Origin: Piper betle
Taxonomy: Eukaryota > Streptophyta > Magnoliopsida > Piperales > Piperaceae
Direction: 5' to 3'
DNA: 64,000 bases
Assembly: GCA_033002965.1 (NCBI GenBank)
Contig: JAURVB010012658.1
Coordinates: 1-64,000, forward strand
The notes under the pieces are model-generated. The model saw only the letters and a program-made list of their open reading frames with translations. It had not been told where the DNA came from and did not search any database. Positions 1-12,580 of this stretch are shown one piece after another (within the stretch, counting starts at the first letter, position 1; the number at the start of each line of letters is the position of its first letter). Made by a program: the position numbers and the translations under genes.

Positions 1-934
1 AAACCTTCAAGACGAAGTTTATGCCCACAACTTTGGATGTTATACAACGGTGCGTTCCTTTGTGAGCTCTACATTTGCCAACTTGAATAGATAGTAGCTA
101 ACGCTGCAGATACAATGATCGTTGAATAACATGTTCTTCCTTGATCAACCTGTGGTCAATATGATTGTATGATTTTGTTAGAGTGGTAAATGGTGTATCA
201 AGAATAAGATGTTCAAAGACCACATCAACAATTGTAGTTGATATTATGCTTAGAATTATATATGCATATAATATGTAAGAATTATTTAATTTTAAGGTTT
301 GTTTGTTGTAAGTTGAATTGTATTTGGTTAAGGGATGTAAATGAATTATGTAATCTTTAGTGCGTGGAATAAAAAAAATCACACGTAGTTGCTGTTATGA
401 ACCATTCACGCTGATAATCCATTCTTATAGTGTCAAACATAACTACTTTTAAAAAAAAAGGAGCACTAAATTTCTAAAGTTTTAAACTTTTGATATATTT
501 AAAGGACTACATAAGAATTAATTGGAAAAAATCTAATAATATTATTAAAATAATTAAAACAAAAAAATTGTACGACAAAAGTGTACGTTTCATTTGTAAC
601 ATTGATTGTGAATATTGTTTGTAAGCAATTACGTATGGTTAAAATGCAACGGGAAAAAGTGTAGAAAAAAATAAAAGTTAAAAAATTCTAAAGTTTTTAC
701 CAATAATAAAAGAAATAAGGTCAAAACACTCTATCTGTCAAGTAGTATTTGACAGTAGGCTGGTGGAAATCGTCTCAAAGGCAATTATTTCCTTGGGCCG
801 CCGAGAAAACCATTGGAAAGGAAGACCTGAGGGTAAGGTTTAGCTTTGATAGATTCACCGGAGACAACATTTATAGCCCACCAATTTCAATAAATTGATA
901 ATGAGCCAAAAGTGTTTATATCTAAACGTGTGTA
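1..934. other. AT-rich intergenic DNA, no gene seen
   Basis: No reading frame here resembles a protein I know. The open frames are short and rich in Ile, Asn, Lys and Tyr, as expected for AT-rich noncoding DNA. Homopolymer A and T runs are frequent. I see nothing else to annotate. Confidence 0.6.
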
Positions 935-2310
935 GGGGTCTAAACGAGTCGAGTCGAGCCAAACCGAAATATTTTTAAATTCGACTTAATTTTTTGCAAG
1001 CATGTTTGAACTTGTTTGAGTGTTTGACGAACTTTGATGTATTATGGGTAGAGCTGAGCTTGTCCAAAATGTACGGTGTTTGAAATTGGCTCGTATGCGG
1101 CTCGCTATGTTTTCAAGTCGAGCTCGAGCCGAACGAATGTTTATGTTTGGCTCGTGCTCCACTTATATAGGATCAAGATTTTTTTCCAACATTATATAAG
1201 TTCAATATGACCTCAATAATATTGACGAGTCAAGTTGAGCCGAGTTTTTTTCCAAGTTTGAACACATCGAACTCGAATTTCGAGCTAAGCCGAATTAGAC
1301 ACTCCTTAGCTCAAGCTCTGTTCGTTGTTCAACGAGCTATCCATTTCGATCGAATATTTTTTTGAACACAAAATTAATGAGCACGAATTCAAGTCGAATC
1401 GAACCAAATATAAAATGTTTGCGAACAGGTTTGGCTTGTTTATATCCCTAAACATGGGTGGTCCTCTTTGGCCCAGATTGACCCATACTTTAGGGATGTT
1501 AATTCCAAAATACGTGTCCATAAATAGACCAACAAATTAATTAACTTCTGTATCATGAATCAAATCTTTATAATCCTAATTTAATAAATATGTTCTTTTT
1601 CATTTGTAATTGTTAATTATATATACATGTTAGTCACACTTAATTTAAACTTATTACATTCAATCGAGGATTCAAAAAAATTGGATTTTAAAATTATAAT
1701 TTATTAACTTTTAATTTATACACAATTAATATTCTATATATATATAATCAAATTTTTAGTAAAGTTTATAATTTGATTATTTCAATATTGTTTACGATAA
1801 TAAATTTATAATTTATTAATATAAGCACACTCATAAGGATGTAAATAAGCCAAACCTGCTCGCAATCATTTTACGTTCGGCTTGAATTCATGCTCGTTAA
1901 TTTTGTACTAAAATAAAATAAAATAAATAGCTCATTAAATATCGAACAAAGCTTGAACTAAGGAATGTTTGGCTCGGCTTAACTTGAAACTCAAGCTTGA
2001 TGTATTCAAACTTAAAAAATAATCCGCTCGTCAATACTATTAAAGTCATATTAAACTTATATAGTGTTGGAAAGAAAATTTTAAACATATATAAGTTGCG
2101 CACGAGCCAAGTATAAACATTCACTCAACTCGAGCTAAACTCGAAAACATAGCAAACTGAACACAAACTAAGCTCAAACACTATGAATTTTGAACAAACT
2201 CGGCCCGACTCATAATACATCAAAACTCGTCAAATGTTCAAATAAGCTCAAATATATTTGATAAAAATTACGTCGAATTTAAAAATATTACTATTCGAGT
2301 AGTGACAGAA
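935..2310. repeat. Long imperfect inverted repeat (possible foldback or MITE-like element)
   Basis: Two arms of about 480-520 bp, at roughly 940-1460 and 1828-2305, are diverged reverse complements separated by an AT-rich spacer of about 370 bp. Matching blocks appear in the right order along both arms. They include TTTTTAAATTCGAC near the outer ends, GATGTATTATG, GCTATGTTTTC, GAATGTTTAT followed by TTGGCTCGTGC, and GGTTTGGCTT at the inner ends. Both arms are rich in GAGCTCGAGCC-like words. Similarity looks to be about 75-80 percent by eye. I found no target-site duplication and no coding capacity. It could be two copies of one dispersed repeat in opposite orientation or a single foldback element. 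An RNA crossing both arms could form a long hairpin. Confidence 0.75.
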
Positions 2311-2597
2311 CAGATTGGATCACTTCAAATCCGTAGTAAATACAAATATTTTTAAAAATATTATATTATATATTCTAATAATAGCCAATTCAGTTTTGGA
2401 TCCGGAGTCAAATAGATATGGATGGGATATACATGGGAAACATGCTACGAGTGTCTTGCCGGCGCGTCAACGGCACCCTTGGGTACTCACGTGAATGTAG
2501 CCCACTTGGTCCAGCCCACATGAGACGAAATGGGCTTTCGCCGTCCATGGGCCAGGGCAACTCCATCATCTTCATCTTTTTTAATGGTCGGCAAACC

Positions 2598-2757
2598 AAT
2601 TTGTACTCTACTTTGAAGTTGTTAATTAAAAACACAATTTGTAGTCTACTTTTGAAGTTGTTGATTAAAAACACAATTTGTAGTCTACTTTGAAGTTGTT
2701 AATTAAAAACACAATTTGTAGACTACTTTTGAAGTTGTTGATTAAAAACACAATTTG
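2598..2757. repeat. Tandem array, four copies of a 38/39-bp unit
   Basis: Four head-to-tail copies of a unit containing GAAGTTGTT(A/G)ATTAAAAACAC and CAATTTGTAGTCTAC. Copies 1 and 3 have CTTTGAAG with TTAATT, and copies 2 and 4 have CTTTTGAAG with TTGATT. The array is therefore a duplicated 77-bp dimer. The CTTT(T)GAAG block recurs at 2611, 2649, 2688 and 2726. Confidence 0.9.
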
Positions 2758-5700
2758 CGGGGGGTGATTTGTTTGACGTTCTTGCACGCTCGTCGTAATA
2801 ATCAGAGGACAAACATGAAAGAAATGTGGTTGTTGGATTTGATAGAAAATGAACTGAAAACGAGACTCGAAGGCCTCGTGAGACACACCAAATGTGATCT
2901 TCTGTCCTCTAATCAGACACCATTTTATCTGATATCTCTTCCAGATAATTAACAACGCCTGCCTATTTTTCGCCTATTCTTGACTTGTAAATGGGCTCCT
3001 ATTCGATTGATCAAGCCTATTTATTTTCTTTGGAATTTTGTAAAAAAAAACATTCTAAGTTTTTGATGCTGTAGCTATGGAAAAAAGGGCTTTTTTTAAT
3101 GTTATGCTCATAATTAATTAACTTTTGGTTTTTGAAATGAAAGGCATACAGTCAGATACAATTGGAGGTTGAACAACCCTTCACCAGCAATTTTGCATAT
3201 CTAGTTGACAATTACTTGATTCTTCTTCATCAAGTTCTACCCATTGGTCTTTGACTTTTTTATCTTAAATTAAGGCGTGATTATAATTAGTGAACTCGTC
3301 GCAAGAAGTCCACAACAACGGCTTGTTATTTATAATAAATAAACACTTTTAGATTACCAATTTGAATAATACTGTTCTACTTTTTTTAAAAAAAGAAAGA
3401 AAAATGCTGTTTTTTATCTGTTGTATGGAAGACACTAAATAAAAAAGTTGCTGCCAACCATTTGACCTAGAATAATGGCTTCCTTCATACTCAAAATTAT
3501 CAAAGGGTGCCCTTAAAAAAAGGGATGTAAATATGAAGATGCAATAGGTCACATGTAGGTGACATGTTTTTTAAAGAAAAATCCTTCCTTTAATTTCTCA
3601 ACACTATAAAAAAAAAAATCACAAATATATTACGCCGAGCAAAGTGAACGCAATTTTATACGGTAAAACATTATGAGAACATGAATAATTAAGAAAATAG
3701 AAATTTTATAGCTTAGAACATAGACAAACTCTTGGTACAAATATATTTTTTAGGGTTATATACTCTCGATAGGACTCCAACCTACGCCCTTGATTTTATT
3801 TGGTTTAAATTGTTTCACTGAAATAGATGTTATGATCTATATGAACAGCCTATCCGTAGGTATATGTATATGCTATATAGTCTATCCTGAACAATAGTGA
3901 AATCCAGAAGTTTTCAGAACCTAACAGTTGAGCACCAGGTGGGCTCTTCTTCCTATAAGTAAGTCTGTGGATGATAGATAAGACCGGCTTCCCCACTAAG
4001 AAAAGGGTGGCAAATTTTCAATGGGAGGAAAGGACTGTCGGCATACTTTTCCTTGTGCTAGGAGAAAGGCCATGGGAGAAGGTGTATGAGAAGACTCAAA
4101 AGATGAAATAAAGTAATGGTAGTACTAGGACCTTTTATCATCATTTTATTGTCATTGGAAGATCATGACATCAAAAATGCCCTCGCCGTCCAACTGCGAG
4201 CTACCATCCATATTGATGCAGGCGATTGTTTTTTTTGGCCGCTTTCATGGTCTCATTGACCTCAACGTGATGTAGGAGGTGAAGCATGCGTATAACAAAT
4301 ACAAATACCCAATAAATGCAGAGAACATCCAGAGTCTTACCGAGTGAGTATGATCTATTGTGTCTCATAGTTGAGTGCCTTCTTTGCCAGGTCACAGTTC
4401 TGGACCTGACCAAGTGAAAACATCAACTTGGAAGAGAATCAAATTTTCACCTTCACTCACATTATTTTGTAGAAATTTAGTGTTTGTTGCATTATATTAC
4501 CTTTAACATGATAAAAACATGATACTTAGTTGTTGGACATTTATTTGCCTAATTGAAGCCATTGAGACCTCGTGTTTAACCAAAAAACTTGGATGGTGTA
4601 TTACATATCTGCATGTAAAACATATCTTGTCAATGCCAATGAGTTGAAACAAATCAAAACTGTAAAAATATTAAGGTGGTCATTTCTGGGTTTGGGCAAT
4701 GGGGAAAAGAACAGCATAACAAGCCTGTTCTACCTAACCTTCCCAGCCCAAGCTTGCCCGGCAACTTCCTACTCCTTGCTCATCTTTACTCTTTAACTAA
4801 ATGATTAACAATCTCCATTTCTGACCATCAAAAGAATTCAAGTCAAAGAGACGAGGCATTGTGAAAGTTGGGATGGACCCAACAGGTGCTCCAACCTCCA
4901 GCTTTCATGTAACAACTGCATCATCGCTTCAAGTTAATTACTTGACACTGTTGAGCATCTTTATCTCGAGTCAACAATGGTGGCTGGAAAGGACTTGGAC
5001 AAGAAGATGGGGGAATGTTCGTTGATGGAATGGATGAAATGCAAATGGTGGGTGGTGGGCGGTGGGTGGTGGGCTCTCCCTCAATTCCTGAGCTGCGTAG
5101 AGCTAACGCCTGTATCTTGAAACAAGCATGGATATGGTTCCGACTCATATGGCAGCCACTTGTTTAAGCTTTTGGTTCAATCCAAAGCAAATTCGATCCT
5201 ACCCAGATACAGAAACAAGCAAAAGCTAGAGCAATTCAATAATCAGATTGGCAATACTAAAATTTCTCGTTTGAGCTAGTGACAATTGTATTGAATGCAC
5301 CATAACAAAATGCCTACGTGGGTAAGAAGAAACTGGTATTGGTTTGTTCATGGTGCTTATTCATGGTTCGTCGGGTTTATCTCTACCCAACTCAGCCAAC
5401 TACTCAAGTATGCGTTGGCATAAGCCATTGCGAGGTTGCCGTCTAACAGGGAAGACATCTTTGCTTTCCAAAGCACTAGTGAGCAAGAGACAGAAAATTG
5501 AAGAAAACCAGAAATGGACATTTTTCTGTATCAAATTAACAGAGACTTGCCAGTTAGTCGAAAATATCACATCGTCCATGAAGCTTTTCAAAAGCAAAAA
5601 CCACCACCTAAGTGAGCAGAGTAGCTTTCCAAAACCAAACAGCGATGAGCACCAGCACATCAACACGTTACAACTAGACAATGCATTTGACAGAAACAGA

Positions 5701-6142
5701 AACCGAGGCAACATTATCTGCACTTGTTGAACAAGCCAAATCATTGGAAAAGGTTTTCTGCTGTGGTCAGCTTATGGGTTTTGAGTTGAAATGAACATTT
5801 AAATGTACATTATATTAAACACCTTCTCTGACATACGGTTTGGCTCAAGGAGTGTAGATCCTTCGGCTCCCGTTTCAAAAAAGCCTCAAATGACCCAGTT
5901 GGATCATACTCCTATTGAGTTACATTATGTATACAGAATGAAGAATATCAATTTGATAGTGGTTAAAATTCTAGTTGAATTTGTTTCACTAATTTACAAC
6001 AACTCGATCATTTTGCTTCCATTATAGCTTGGAAATGGAAGAGAACACAATGATGTGAGAAGATTAGTTGTCAAAACAGCAGCACTACCGTCGACCATTA
6101 AAGAAATGGCGATTGAAGTTTCCATGCTTTGGATGGAAATTC
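2758..6142. other. Intergenic region, no recognised gene
   Basis: Several open frames of 60-128 codons occur, for example 4572-4796 plus and 5344-5730 plus. None resembles a known family and none shows a convincing exon chain. A G-rich motif at 5050-5073 is listed separately. The last few hundred bases before 6143 lie downstream of the MED26 stop codon and probably contain its 3' untranslated region. Confidence 0.5.
5050..5073 (+). other. Canonical G-quadruplex motif
   Basis: Four GGG runs at 5050-5052, 5057-5059, 5064-5066 and 5071-5073 are separated by three four-base loops (TGGT, CGGT, TGGT). This fits the G3+N1-7 rule exactly and lies in otherwise ordinary sequence. Whether it folds in the cell is unknown. 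Confidence 0.85.
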
Positions 6143-8288
6143 CTATTTGCAAGGCTTTGCTTTCGGCAGATCATGCAACTCCATTACTTGTATTGTCCTT
6201 TGCTTCTTGGCTGCAAAGTGTACAAAAGGTTAGCTGCTGTCCATTGAAAGATAGCTGCTAACAATTAACACTGGTTCAAGAAACAGCAATTCTTTACCAT
6301 TCTCAGCTTGTTGGTATCCTTCATGCAATTTTCTTTTTGAGGCTTCAAGCTTTAGATGAACTGACATTTCCTCTGAATTCTTGGACGTCTGAAGAAACGA
6401 GCAGAGACAACAATAAGACCTACATTTTCAAATGATTAAACACACAAAAAATGAATATAGGGAAAATATTACTCACTTCAAATGATCTACTTGGTGGCTT
6501 TCGGTCCAGTCCTAACTGCACTGGATTGCTGCTTCCTTTCTGCTTCGATTCATTTCTTACTTGGTTTGCATGCTTCTTTTCAAAGCCTGAAACTTGCTCC
6601 AATTTTGCAGGGTGTGGTGCCTGTTTAAGAGGTTTCCCAGGCTCCACACGAGCATCTTCCATATTAGTTTGCTTCTTGACTTGATCATATCTTTCTACAA
6701 TCTGATTCTCTTTGGATCCAATCTGCAAATCACACTCAAATTGCATATGAGGATCCCTTCGAGGGTGAGGCCTTTCTGGCACTGGAGCTTTTAAGCTCCA
6801 ATCAATGTCTTGGATATCTGTAAATATTAAATCAATCAAACCCATTAAGTGCTAAATCTTAAAAAATACAATAACATTCTAATGGCTAAAGAAATATAAA
6901 CCACTTACTTCCGTCATCATCCATTCCATCAAAGAACTTTAGTATTCATGAGAAAGAGAGAAAAACATTAGTGAGTTTTCAAGAAGATCAAAATCATATC
7001 ATGCCTATCAAGAGAGAAGCAAATACACAACTGCATGAAGATGCATCAACCTGAGACAACTCTAGTGTTGTAGTCGGTGCAACCAAGAAAGCCCCCTCAT
7101 CCAATGGAGGGGATGGTAGACCTTCATCCTCCAAAGCAGAATGGTTCACTGAATCAGGTGATTTTCCTGCACATAAACCAGCGAGTCAGAAGCCTATTAA
7201 TTAAGTTCTTATTCATGGCAGATAAGCGCAAACGCACCGGCAATTTCAGCTGATGCACTAACCCATTCATCCACAACATTTTTCCATTCACTGCGGACAG
7301 AAATCCAGGTTCAAAACAAAATCAGCAACGGTAAAGGATGGTTATAATTCAGCCACAACACGACTATCTCATCAAACCAAGTCTTACTTGATGAGAGTCC
7401 GAACCAAATGCCGGATTTGCTTTGATCCATGTTTCCTCAAGCCATTCACAGTCTTTCCAATCTCGGTCATCTGAAAGAAAGCAAAGAAACAAATCAATAC
7501 TCCAAGTTGATCGAGTGAATTGCTAGTTTCCGAGAAGTACCAGCACCATCCAATACAACTAAAACTATTAATAAACAAAAAAACAGACCAAAACTAGAGT
7601 ATGCTGTATGCACCTTCAATGCTTCCACAGATAGCTGCATCAATTGGAGACGCCTCAGAGATTCATAGAGAACACCATCCGACTGTTAGAAGAAAGAGAG
7701 TCAAACCCCCATCAAAATTGTATCACAAAGAAGAAAACAATGATCAGTGTAGTTTCAACGCTTCCAACCGAGTCTCTACTCAATCTATCATCACAGAGAA
7801 GAGGAAGGAGAAAGAGACAAGACCTCATCCCCCCGATTATCAAGAACCTCCTTGATCCTCAAAACCTCCTCCACAGTCTGGTTCCGCTCCTCAATCTCAT
7901 CCGTCAATGCCTCCGCCTCAATATAACTGTAGTTGCTAAACTGGTTCATCTCCAAAGCAGGGCCATTGGAGCAGCTGTTGACGCCGCTCTCCTTGGCCGC
8001 CGATCGAGCAGCCCGGCAGCTACCGTCCTCGCAACCGAACTCGCCCTTGAGCTCGCCGCCGCCCTCTTCTTCCTCCGGCACGGCGAGCTCGATATGGTCG
8101 CAGCCCAGACAGCGGGTGAGCCGGCAGCAGAACAGCCGTTCTGCGATTCGATCCCGCCGGAGCTTGAACTCCTTGGGGAAGTCGGACGCCGCGACGGCGA
8201 TCGCGTACTCGATGATGTCAAAGATGTCCGTGTTGGAGCCGGAGAAGAAGCTCCTCCAGTACTCAAGCTTGCTTGTCTTGCTCGCCAT
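6143..8288 (-). CDS. MED26B: Mediator complex subunit 26 (MED26b-like, TFIIS N-terminal domain)
   Basis: This is a subunit of the nuclear Mediator complex, which links transcription factors to RNA polymerase II. I read nine exons: 8288-7824, 7682-7614, 7470-7388, 7290-7238, 7166-7051, 6936-6909, 6817-6477, 6388-6298 and 6210-6143. They join in frame to 437 residues, about the length I recall for the Arabidopsis protein. The N-terminus (YWRSFFSGSNTDIFDIIEYA, then KLRRDRIAERLF and CRLTRCLGCD) is the plant MED26 signature. Exons 2-4 encode the TFIIS N-terminal (LW) helical bundle, including TEIGKTVNGLRKHGSKQIR and NEWKNVVDEWV. The middle is low-complexity and charged. The C-terminus (KLEASKRKLHEGYQQAEN, then VMELHDLPKAKPCK) is a conserved basic tail. 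All introns are GT-AG and no lesion is visible. The ATG at 8288 opens the conserved N-terminus. The paralogue letter is inferred. Confidence 0.93.
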
Positions 8289-8681
8289 GGCCTAATTCAA
8301 TTCTAACCCAACCAACCAAAAGAAACTAGCCTAGGAAGATTGATCATGCCATGCTTCTTTTCAACGATAAAAGCCCAATTCTTCGTGCAACCAGTACTGA
8401 AAAAAACTTCAATTCTGGAATCAAAACGAATGATTCAAGCAAGCTTTATGGCAAGTTTCGGAAAAGCCAAAAAATGTTACCAATCAAACACAATCTGATA
8501 TAATATAGGATAAAAAAAGGAGGGAAATCAAGGAATAGAAACAGATTCAACCAAAAAACGATTTGAGAAAGGAGTAATCTATTTATCAAAAATCTGTTAT
8601 TGAGAGGTTGAGGTAGGAAGGATGATGAGGTAGACAAGGGAGAGAGGAAGTCCCAACAATGTTTTCATTCATGCATTCAAT

Positions 8682-8688
<7 letters not shown>

Positions 8689-8714
<26 letters not shown>
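8689..8714. repeat. (CT)13 microsatellite upstream of MED26
   Basis: A perfect CT dinucleotide run of 26 bases lies about 400 bp upstream of the MED26 start codon. It reads (AG)n in the sense of that gene. GA/CT runs are common in plant 5' leaders and core promoters, so it probably lies in the leader or promoter. Confidence 0.9.
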
Positions 8715-9226
8715 GCATATAATAAAATAAAAATGGTTTGACCTCTATTCTCTCTTTTTTCTTCTCCCCCTGTCTCTGTCTTTGTCTCTCTGCGGCTTCA
8801 ATTCAATTCAATCAATTAAATTTGTCTGTGGATGGGATGGATGGAATGTGCAGAGGAAGGAAAGCCATCTGTGTGTGAATGTTTAATTTTTCTTTTGGTT
8901 GTCTGGTGGGGGAAGATGAGTGGACAAGAACAGGAAGGAGCACCCAAGAATGGGATGAGCTAGCTAGCTCATGGGGCTCCCTCATTTTTTAATTAGGATG
9001 GTTTTATTTTTTAGTTATAGTTAATTTTATAAATGCAACCTAATTAATCCGGTTGAACATTAGGTCAGATTTATAACCGGAAATACTCCTAAATATATCA
9101 TGGTAAAAATAAATAGTGGACAGATTTGACCGATTATTTTCCATACAAATACTCCCACATCGATCGTTCTTCTTGTTTGAACTATCAATCGTTTATACCC
9201 TAGAGATTATTTGTTCCCCTCCTCTG

Positions 9227-9234
<8 letters not shown>

Positions 9235-9279
<45 letters not shown>
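9235..9279. repeat. (AT)n microsatellite, about 45 bp
   Basis: A near-perfect AT dinucleotide run, likely polymorphic in length. It is translated in the open frame 9116-9301 as an alternating Tyr-Ile string, so that frame is not a gene. Confidence 0.95.
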
Positions 9280-9283
<4 letters not shown>

Positions 9284-12200
9284 CGGTACCTTGGGAAATA
9301 AACGGTATATATTCGGTAGTCCAGCAGACTGAGGCTAAGATATATGGATTGCTCGGTTAAAACAAAAAGATTTATGATATCTTGTTATAATTATGATTTG
9401 AAAAATAAAAATAAAATAATAATGAACATATTAATTTCTATGAATATTTTGTATGAAATTATTCTGAAAAATACATTGTCTCACATTTATAATGTCGCGG
9501 GAGTTAGTTTTTCACTCTTATTTCATCCTCAAAAAACAAAAAAATTACACTTCCCAATAACGTATACTCAAAACAAAAGAAAAAATAAAAAACGTAATAC
9601 TCACTTTTGTTTTTTTCTTTTGAAAGACAACACTCACCCTTTGAAGGTGTAAATCTAACACTTGCGGCAAATGACTTTTTACGATGCGAGTAAAAAGACA
9701 ACAACCATACACGAAAAATTAATAAACAAAGTTTTATTTTATAGTCAATAATATATGCCATTTCTTCTGCGCCATGTGTGCTTGTGAAATATGAACACTG
9801 TAGCAAGAGATGATACAAATGATCACAACTTAGAGGGAAGGAATAAGGATCACTGTAAGAAACAAAATGATAATATGAGGCGAAGATGATGATCATATCC
9901 GATCTGGTTCCTATATTCTTTTGTCTCTCTTTTGGAGATTGGAATATATTCCTCCCTGATATATACTAGATTTTCTTCTTTTTAATATATATATTATTTT
10001 ATATTCGCTCTCCCTCTTTCCCAGCTGCCTCGCCTTCTCCTCCAATCTATATAAAATGCAACAGAAAATTATTTCCATCATGGAAAGAACGAAAATAGCT
10101 TCATCGGTGGCAGGTAATTAAGATTTGTTTTCTAAGAGCAATTGGAGGAAAGGGTGTAATAACCAAAGTAGTCTCTAAGTCTCACATCCAATCTGACCAG
10201 CCTGTTTCAAAGAAATGATTTAAAATGGACTCAAAATGAATACAAATGGTATTGTAAGAGAGCTTGTTTAAGGTAAAAATTCCTAGTCGGCAGGATATTT
10301 TTAATGCATAGGTAAAGTGTATCTCGTCAAAAAAAATTTTGTTTTTGTTTTTTAGAAGTGCGACCTTTCAAGATTTGAAAGGCTAAAAACGATGCTTATC
10401 AAATTGCAATTCCATGAAAGTGACTAAACCAGGAAAGACCCCGGCCCAGATCATGCCCTGCCGTGGACCGCCGTCGGGCTTAATGGGGCAAAATTTAGAA
10501 CACCTAATTTAATTAACACGCTTTATTTACAAGCTTTGTAATGTATAATAGTATTTTTCATTGGCAATGCATTGAACTTACCCTCCCATGTCGTCGTGTA
10601 CAACGTGGGATTGAAGTCTGCTTTGATTTACAAAAACGCTGTTTTGAAGTCCATTTTTTTACGCAAACCTTTAACGAGTTTCTATTTTGGTTGATGCAAA
10701 AAAAAAAGAAGTATTAGTTGAGCTGTCTTGAGGACGAGATGACAAAAGCAGCACGGTTTTTTTTCTTCAACGCAGAACTTTAAATTGACCATGCAAAAGC
10801 CCTTGTTTCAACCCCCAATATTGAACGCGTATGAGGACTTGGTCTCATGCATAGTTCTCATCTCTAAAGAAATTAACATTCGGGGAACCAAAATTCAATC
10901 GGTATGTATGTGTACACACTACTACACTACACGTTTAATGGTCCCCTATATAAAGCCAAGATGACATATTCTCATTTTTGGCTGTTGTACACAACCAATT
11001 AATCCTCATCTCAATACGTACAAGTAAACCAATTCTATATCAAGGACGTGGAAGCATGATAAATTGTAAATTATAATTAATTAATTCTACCTTCAATGGC
11101 TTTTAGGGTCCCAAGGTTACATTAGTTGCAACTATTCAGTGCAACTATTCGTTTCTTCCTTGTCTTACAATCAGACCTTATTTTCTTCGAAACGTTTTTT
11201 CGCGTTGGATTTTAAGTGGTACGATGTGTAACACATTAATCATCAGCTTTATATATATATATATATACACGTGTTTGGACGTATTAATATTTTCTTCACG
11301 CCACTCAACAACATTTCCCCCCCCCTTCGTTGGCGTCTGTTATTAGCTAGCTTAGTCAAAATATACGTACAGCAAAGCTATTTCGTTCTCCAATTAGTCG
11401 GCAAGCAGCTGCATGCATCATGATTTTTATTCAACGGGCAATCTGTTAGCAAGGTGGTTGACAATTGATCGTCAGATAAATTAAATTTAATATCGGCCAT
11501 GACCAAGAAGCTGCAGTGTATGATTTTTTCTTATCCCATAGCTGTACGTTTCGAAATCCAGGACCTGCCGAGCTTAATCCACTTACATGCAGACGGTTTG
11601 AAGTCTTCTTTGTTTGTTAGGTACATAAAACCTTTTTTAACAATGTTAAAAATTTAGGACTTGTTTTTGGAAATTTTCCCGAAAATTTTGTAACACCAAA
11701 TGTGAAACTCCATATATGGCGTACCACAATCTTCTCCCGCGGAGATTTCTGTTACCCAACTTTCATGATTTGAACATTTGTCTGAGACGCCACAAGGTGC
11801 TACCCAGACACTTCGACTTAATGGTAAGTAAGTACTAATTAATTAATTTTGATCTAAAGGAATATTGGCTTAGCTATTACTTTGTCAAATGACTCCAATC
11901 ACTCCATATAGTTTATTAGTGAATTGAACAAAATTCCCTCCAAAATATGTCTAAACAAATATCATGGACGTAATATTTCTTTTTTTATGGGATTAACCAC
12001 TTCTGTCCAACTTTAAATGGTCGCAAACAAAAAGCGGAGAGTTCTTGAAAAAAAAAGGTGAAAAAAGTGTGCGGTTATAAATATGTAAGGCCAAACATGT
12101 ACAAAAATGGTAAATAAATTAGGCTATTACATGCGCTTATAATGCTTTAAAAAAAGTCTATATTAATAATATTTAAAATTAAATTTATAAATAATTAATC

Positions 12201-12497
12201 ATATCAATAAATAGTTTATTATGAATGGATTTTATATTATTAATTTAATGTTAATGTTATGTTTATTAATTTTATAAACTTTATCCTATAAGTTGATGTA
12301 GTCATGTTTACTAAATGTTATACTTATCAAATTTTTATACTATCATGTTTATCAACATTTTTATAATTTTTTTATAATTATCTTATGAATATTTTGTTTA
12401 TCAATTATTTGTAGGAAAGATGAAGATGATTATTATGAGTAGAGATTTACATATATAATATTTTGAGTTTATCATTATTAAGAGATTTTTATTATTA

Positions 12498-12580
12498 ATA
12501 AACTATTAGGCATGGGCACAAAATTAACCATACGTATATTTTTATCAGTAATAAACTATTAGGCGTTGGGACAAAATTAA
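12498..12580. repeat. Short direct repeat, period about 53 bp
   Basis: ATAAACTATTAGGC followed by ACAAAATTAACCA occurs twice, starting at about 12498 and 12551, with a few differences between copies. It is a small local duplication of unknown origin. Confidence 0.75.

Noticed and set aside
5344..5730. 128-codon plus-strand frame
   Set aside because: No family resemblance, overlapping antisense frame of similar length and no supporting exons.
7601..8306. Plus-strand open frames of up to 220 codons
   Set aside because: They are antisense to MED26 exon 1, and their length follows from its GC-rich coding sequence.
9116..9301. 61-codon frame with a Tyr-Ile tail
   Set aside because: The tail is the AT microsatellite.
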